From the NCBI GenBank assembly GCA_002699325.1, contig PABS01000098.1:13266-27666 (forward strand): a stretch of DNA of 14,401 bases, given 5' to 3'. This DNA comes from Ponticaulis sp. Lineage in GTDB: Bacteria; Pseudomonadota; Alphaproteobacteria; Caulobacterales; Hyphomonadaceae. The notes beneath the pieces are model-generated. The model was not told the origin of the DNA. It saw only the letters and a program-made list of their open reading frames with translations, and searched no databases. Both the position numbers and the translations under genes were made by a program. This document shows positions 12,781 to 14,401 of this stretch, one piece after another; the first letter of the stretch is position 1; every line of letters begins with the position of its first letter.

Positions 12781-12834
12781 CTCGGGTCCCGAGTTCTCAA
12801 ACAATGGCGCGCTCCATTCGTCGATCAACGCGCC
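12781..12834 (+). other. Two hairpins in the secA leader
   Basis: CTCGGGTCCCGAG (12781-12793) is a 13-base palindrome around a central T. GGCGCG (12806-12811) pairs with CGCGCC (12829-12834) in a 6-bp G/C stem with a 17-base loop, ending 14 bases before the secA start. The leader has no evident Shine-Dalgarno. No secM-like upstream ORF was found. Function unknown. Confidence 0.35.
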
Positions 12835-12848
12835 GACATGGTTCAGAC

Positions 12849-14401
12849 ATGCTTCAAATCGCTAAGAAATTATTCGGATCCGCCAATGACCGCCAGCTCA
12901 AGCCATTCCGGGCCAGAGTGCAGCGGATCAATGCGATGGAGGCAGAGCTGGAGGCGCTTTCAGATGAAGCACTCCGCGATAAAACCACCGAATTCCGTAC
13001 AACACTCGCAAATGGCGCAAAATTAGACAGCATTCTTGAAGAAGCTTTCGCTGTTGTTCGCGAAGCCTCCAAGCGTGTTCTGGGCATGCGACACTTTGAC
13101 GTACAGCTGATTGGCGGCATGGTTCTCCACTCTGGGGCCATCGCCGAGATGCGGACCGGTGAAGGTAAAACGCTCGTCGCCACGCTTCCCGCCTATCTCA
13201 ACGCGCTTGAGGGTAAAGGCGTTCACGTGATCACCGTGAACGACTATCTCGCCAAACGCGACGCCGAATGGATGGGCCAGATCTATGGTTTCCTCGGCCT
13301 GAAAACCGGCATCATCGTTCACGGCCTTGATGACCGCCAGCGTCGCGACGCTTATGCGGCAGACATCACCTACGGAACGAATAACGAATTCGGTTTCGAC
13401 TATCTGCGCGACAACATGAAATACGCGCTCAACGATATGGCTCAGCGTGGCCACCATTATTGTATCGTCGACGAGGTCGACTCCATCCTGATCGACGAAG
13501 CCCGGACCCCACTGATCATTTCCGGTCCGACCGATGACCGCTCCGAGCTCTACCGCACAATCAACGAAATCATTCCAAAGCTGAATGACGACGATTTCGA
13601 CCTTGACGAAAAACAACGCTCGGTCGTCTTCAACGAGGAAGGTAATGAGCACATCGAGCAGCTTCTGCTCGAGGCTGGCCTGATGGAAGGGTCAATGTAT
13701 GACCCGCAGAACATCTCCATTGTCCACCACGCGAACCAGGCGCTGCGCGCACACAAACTCTTCCAGCGCGACAAGGACTACATCGTCAAAGACAAGCAGG
13801 TCATGCTGATTGATGAGTTCACCGGCCGCATGATGGAAGGTCGCCGCCTGTCTGAAGGCCTGCACCAGGCCATCGAAGCCAAGGAAGGTGTCGACATCCA
13901 GCCGGAGAACCAGACGCTGGCCTCGATCACCTATCAGAACTATTTCCGTCTTTACGCAAAACTGGCGGGCATGACGGGTACGGCTGACACTGAAGCCTCC
14001 GAATTCATGGACACCTATGGACTGCGCGTCTTCCAGATCCCGACCAACAAACCGGTCCAGCGGATTGACGATGATGACGTGGTCTACCGGACCGCAAAAG
14101 AGAAATACAAGGCGATCATTGAAGAGCTTCGTGAGTGCCACGAGAAGGGCCAGCCGGTTCTGCTCGGTACGGCCTCAATTGAAAAATCAGAGCTTCTCTC
14201 GACCCTCCTTTCACAGGCCAAGATCCCACACCAGGTTCTGAACGCCCGTCACCACGAACGTGAGGCTCAGATCATTGCCCAGGCCGGTGTCCCCGGTGCC
14301 ATCACGGTCGCCACGAACATGGCGGGCCGCGGGACCGACATTCAGCTGGGCGGTAATCTGGACATGCGTCTGGAGACCGAGCTTCTCAGCCGTCGTCGCG
14401 A
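12849..14401 (+). CDS. secA: Preprotein translocase ATPase SecA, N-terminal part (runs off right edge)
   Basis: About 517 codons of SecA are present; full-length proteins have roughly 900 residues. The translation begins [20 protein letters not shown]. Walker A is MRTGEGKT at 101-108, followed by [19 protein letters not shown]. Walker B is [13 protein letters not shown] at about 208-220, and the protein crosslinking domain and nucleotide-binding fold 2 follow ([18 protein letters not shown], then [16 protein letters not shown] near the end). SecA drives post-translational export of unfolded preproteins through SecYEG using ATP. The ATG at 12849 gives the standard SecA N-terminus; the ATG at 12838 is out of frame. 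No clear Shine-Dalgarno precedes it. The gene is divergent from the parvulin lipoprotein, and all conserved motifs in the visible part are intact. Confidence 0.97.
   Translation, partial: MLQIAKKLFGSANDRQLKPFRARVQRINAMEAELEALSDEALRDKTTEFRTTLANGAKLDSILEEAFAVVREASKRVLGMRHFDVQLIGGMVLHSGAIAEMRTGEGKTLVATLPAYLNALEGKGVHVITVNDYLAKRDAEWMGQIYGFLGLKTGIIVHGLDDRQRRDAYAADITYGTNNEFGFDYLRDNMKYALNDMAQRGHHYCIVDEVDSILIDEARTPLIISGPTDDRSELYRTINEIIPKLNDDDFDLDEKQRSVVFNEEGNEHIEQLLLEAGLMEGSMYDPQNISIVHHANQALRAHKLFQRDKDYIVKDKQVMLIDEFTGRMMEGRRLSEGLHQAIEAKEGVDIQPENQTLASITYQNYFRLYAKLAGMTGTADTEASEFMDTYGLRVFQIPTNKPVQRIDDDDVVYRTAKEKYKAIIEELRECHEKGQPVLLGTASIEKSELLSTLLSQAKIPHQVLNARHHEREAQIIAQAGVPGAITVATNMAGRGTDIQLGGNLDMRLETELLSRRR

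Noticed and set aside
12838-12851. ATG at 12838 as the secA start
   Set aside because: It is out of frame with the SecA translation; the ATG at 12849 gives the standard N-terminus.
13023-13652. Open frame of 209 codons on the minus strand inside secA
   Set aside because: Antisense to highly conserved SecA motifs; no credible start signal or family resemblance.

Overview
The window looks like ordinary chromosome from a GcrA-containing alphaproteobacterium, most likely in or near the Caulobacterales/Maricaulales/Hyphomonadaceae group. The supporting genes are gcrA, the block secA / parvulin-type isomerase / argJ / mutT, an alphaproteobacterial cluster comF-grxC-DUF1178, an NDUFAF5-type methyltransferase, an entericidin-like lipoprotein and a Flp-type pilin. 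I saw no tRNA, rRNA, insertion sequence, prophage, CRISPR array or defence system. The placement rests on protein families and gene order recognised by eye, not on a database search.

Layout. 1-275 (-): start of argD (arginine biosynthesis), running off the left edge. 485-2035 (+): a secreted Sel1/TPR-like protein of unknown function and a DUF805 membrane protein, probably one operon. 2130-2942 (+): a crotonase-family enzyme whose Shine-Dalgarno lies inside a 10-bp hairpin. 3102-5150 (+): a TonB-dependent outer-membrane receptor. 5157-5327 holds two strong stem-loops separated by a CCTCC-rich linker, a candidate small RNA. 5328-6167 (-): an orphan ABC-2 permease. 6168-6438: the gcrA control region, with DnaA-box-like and CtrA-half-site-like sequences. 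6439-6963 (+): gcrA, with a strong terminator that also separates it from the convergent entericidin-like gene (7044-7172, -). 7246-8772 (-): comF, grxC and a DUF1178 gene in one operon. 8783-9724 (+): the methyltransferase, starting back to back with comF. 9733-12684 (-): parvulin lipoprotein, argJ, mutT and Flp pilin, where parvulin-argJ and mutT-pilin each overlap by an ATGA. 12849-14401 (+): the first 517 or so codons of secA, running off the right edge.

Functional themes. argD and argJ belong to arginine biosynthesis but sit in different operons. secA and the parvulin lipoprotein both serve protein export and envelope folding and are divergently transcribed. gcrA is the cell-cycle regulator that works with sigma-70 and adenine-methylated DNA. 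The block from 485 to 6167 looks accessory compared with the housekeeping genes on either side.

The parts most worth a second look are non-coding: the two-hairpin element at 5207-5294, a 17-base motif shared between its upstream flank and the TonB receptor leader (14 of 17 bases identical), the Shine-Dalgarno hairpin at 2096-2126, and the palindromes in front of gcrA. No clearly new multi-gene system is visible.
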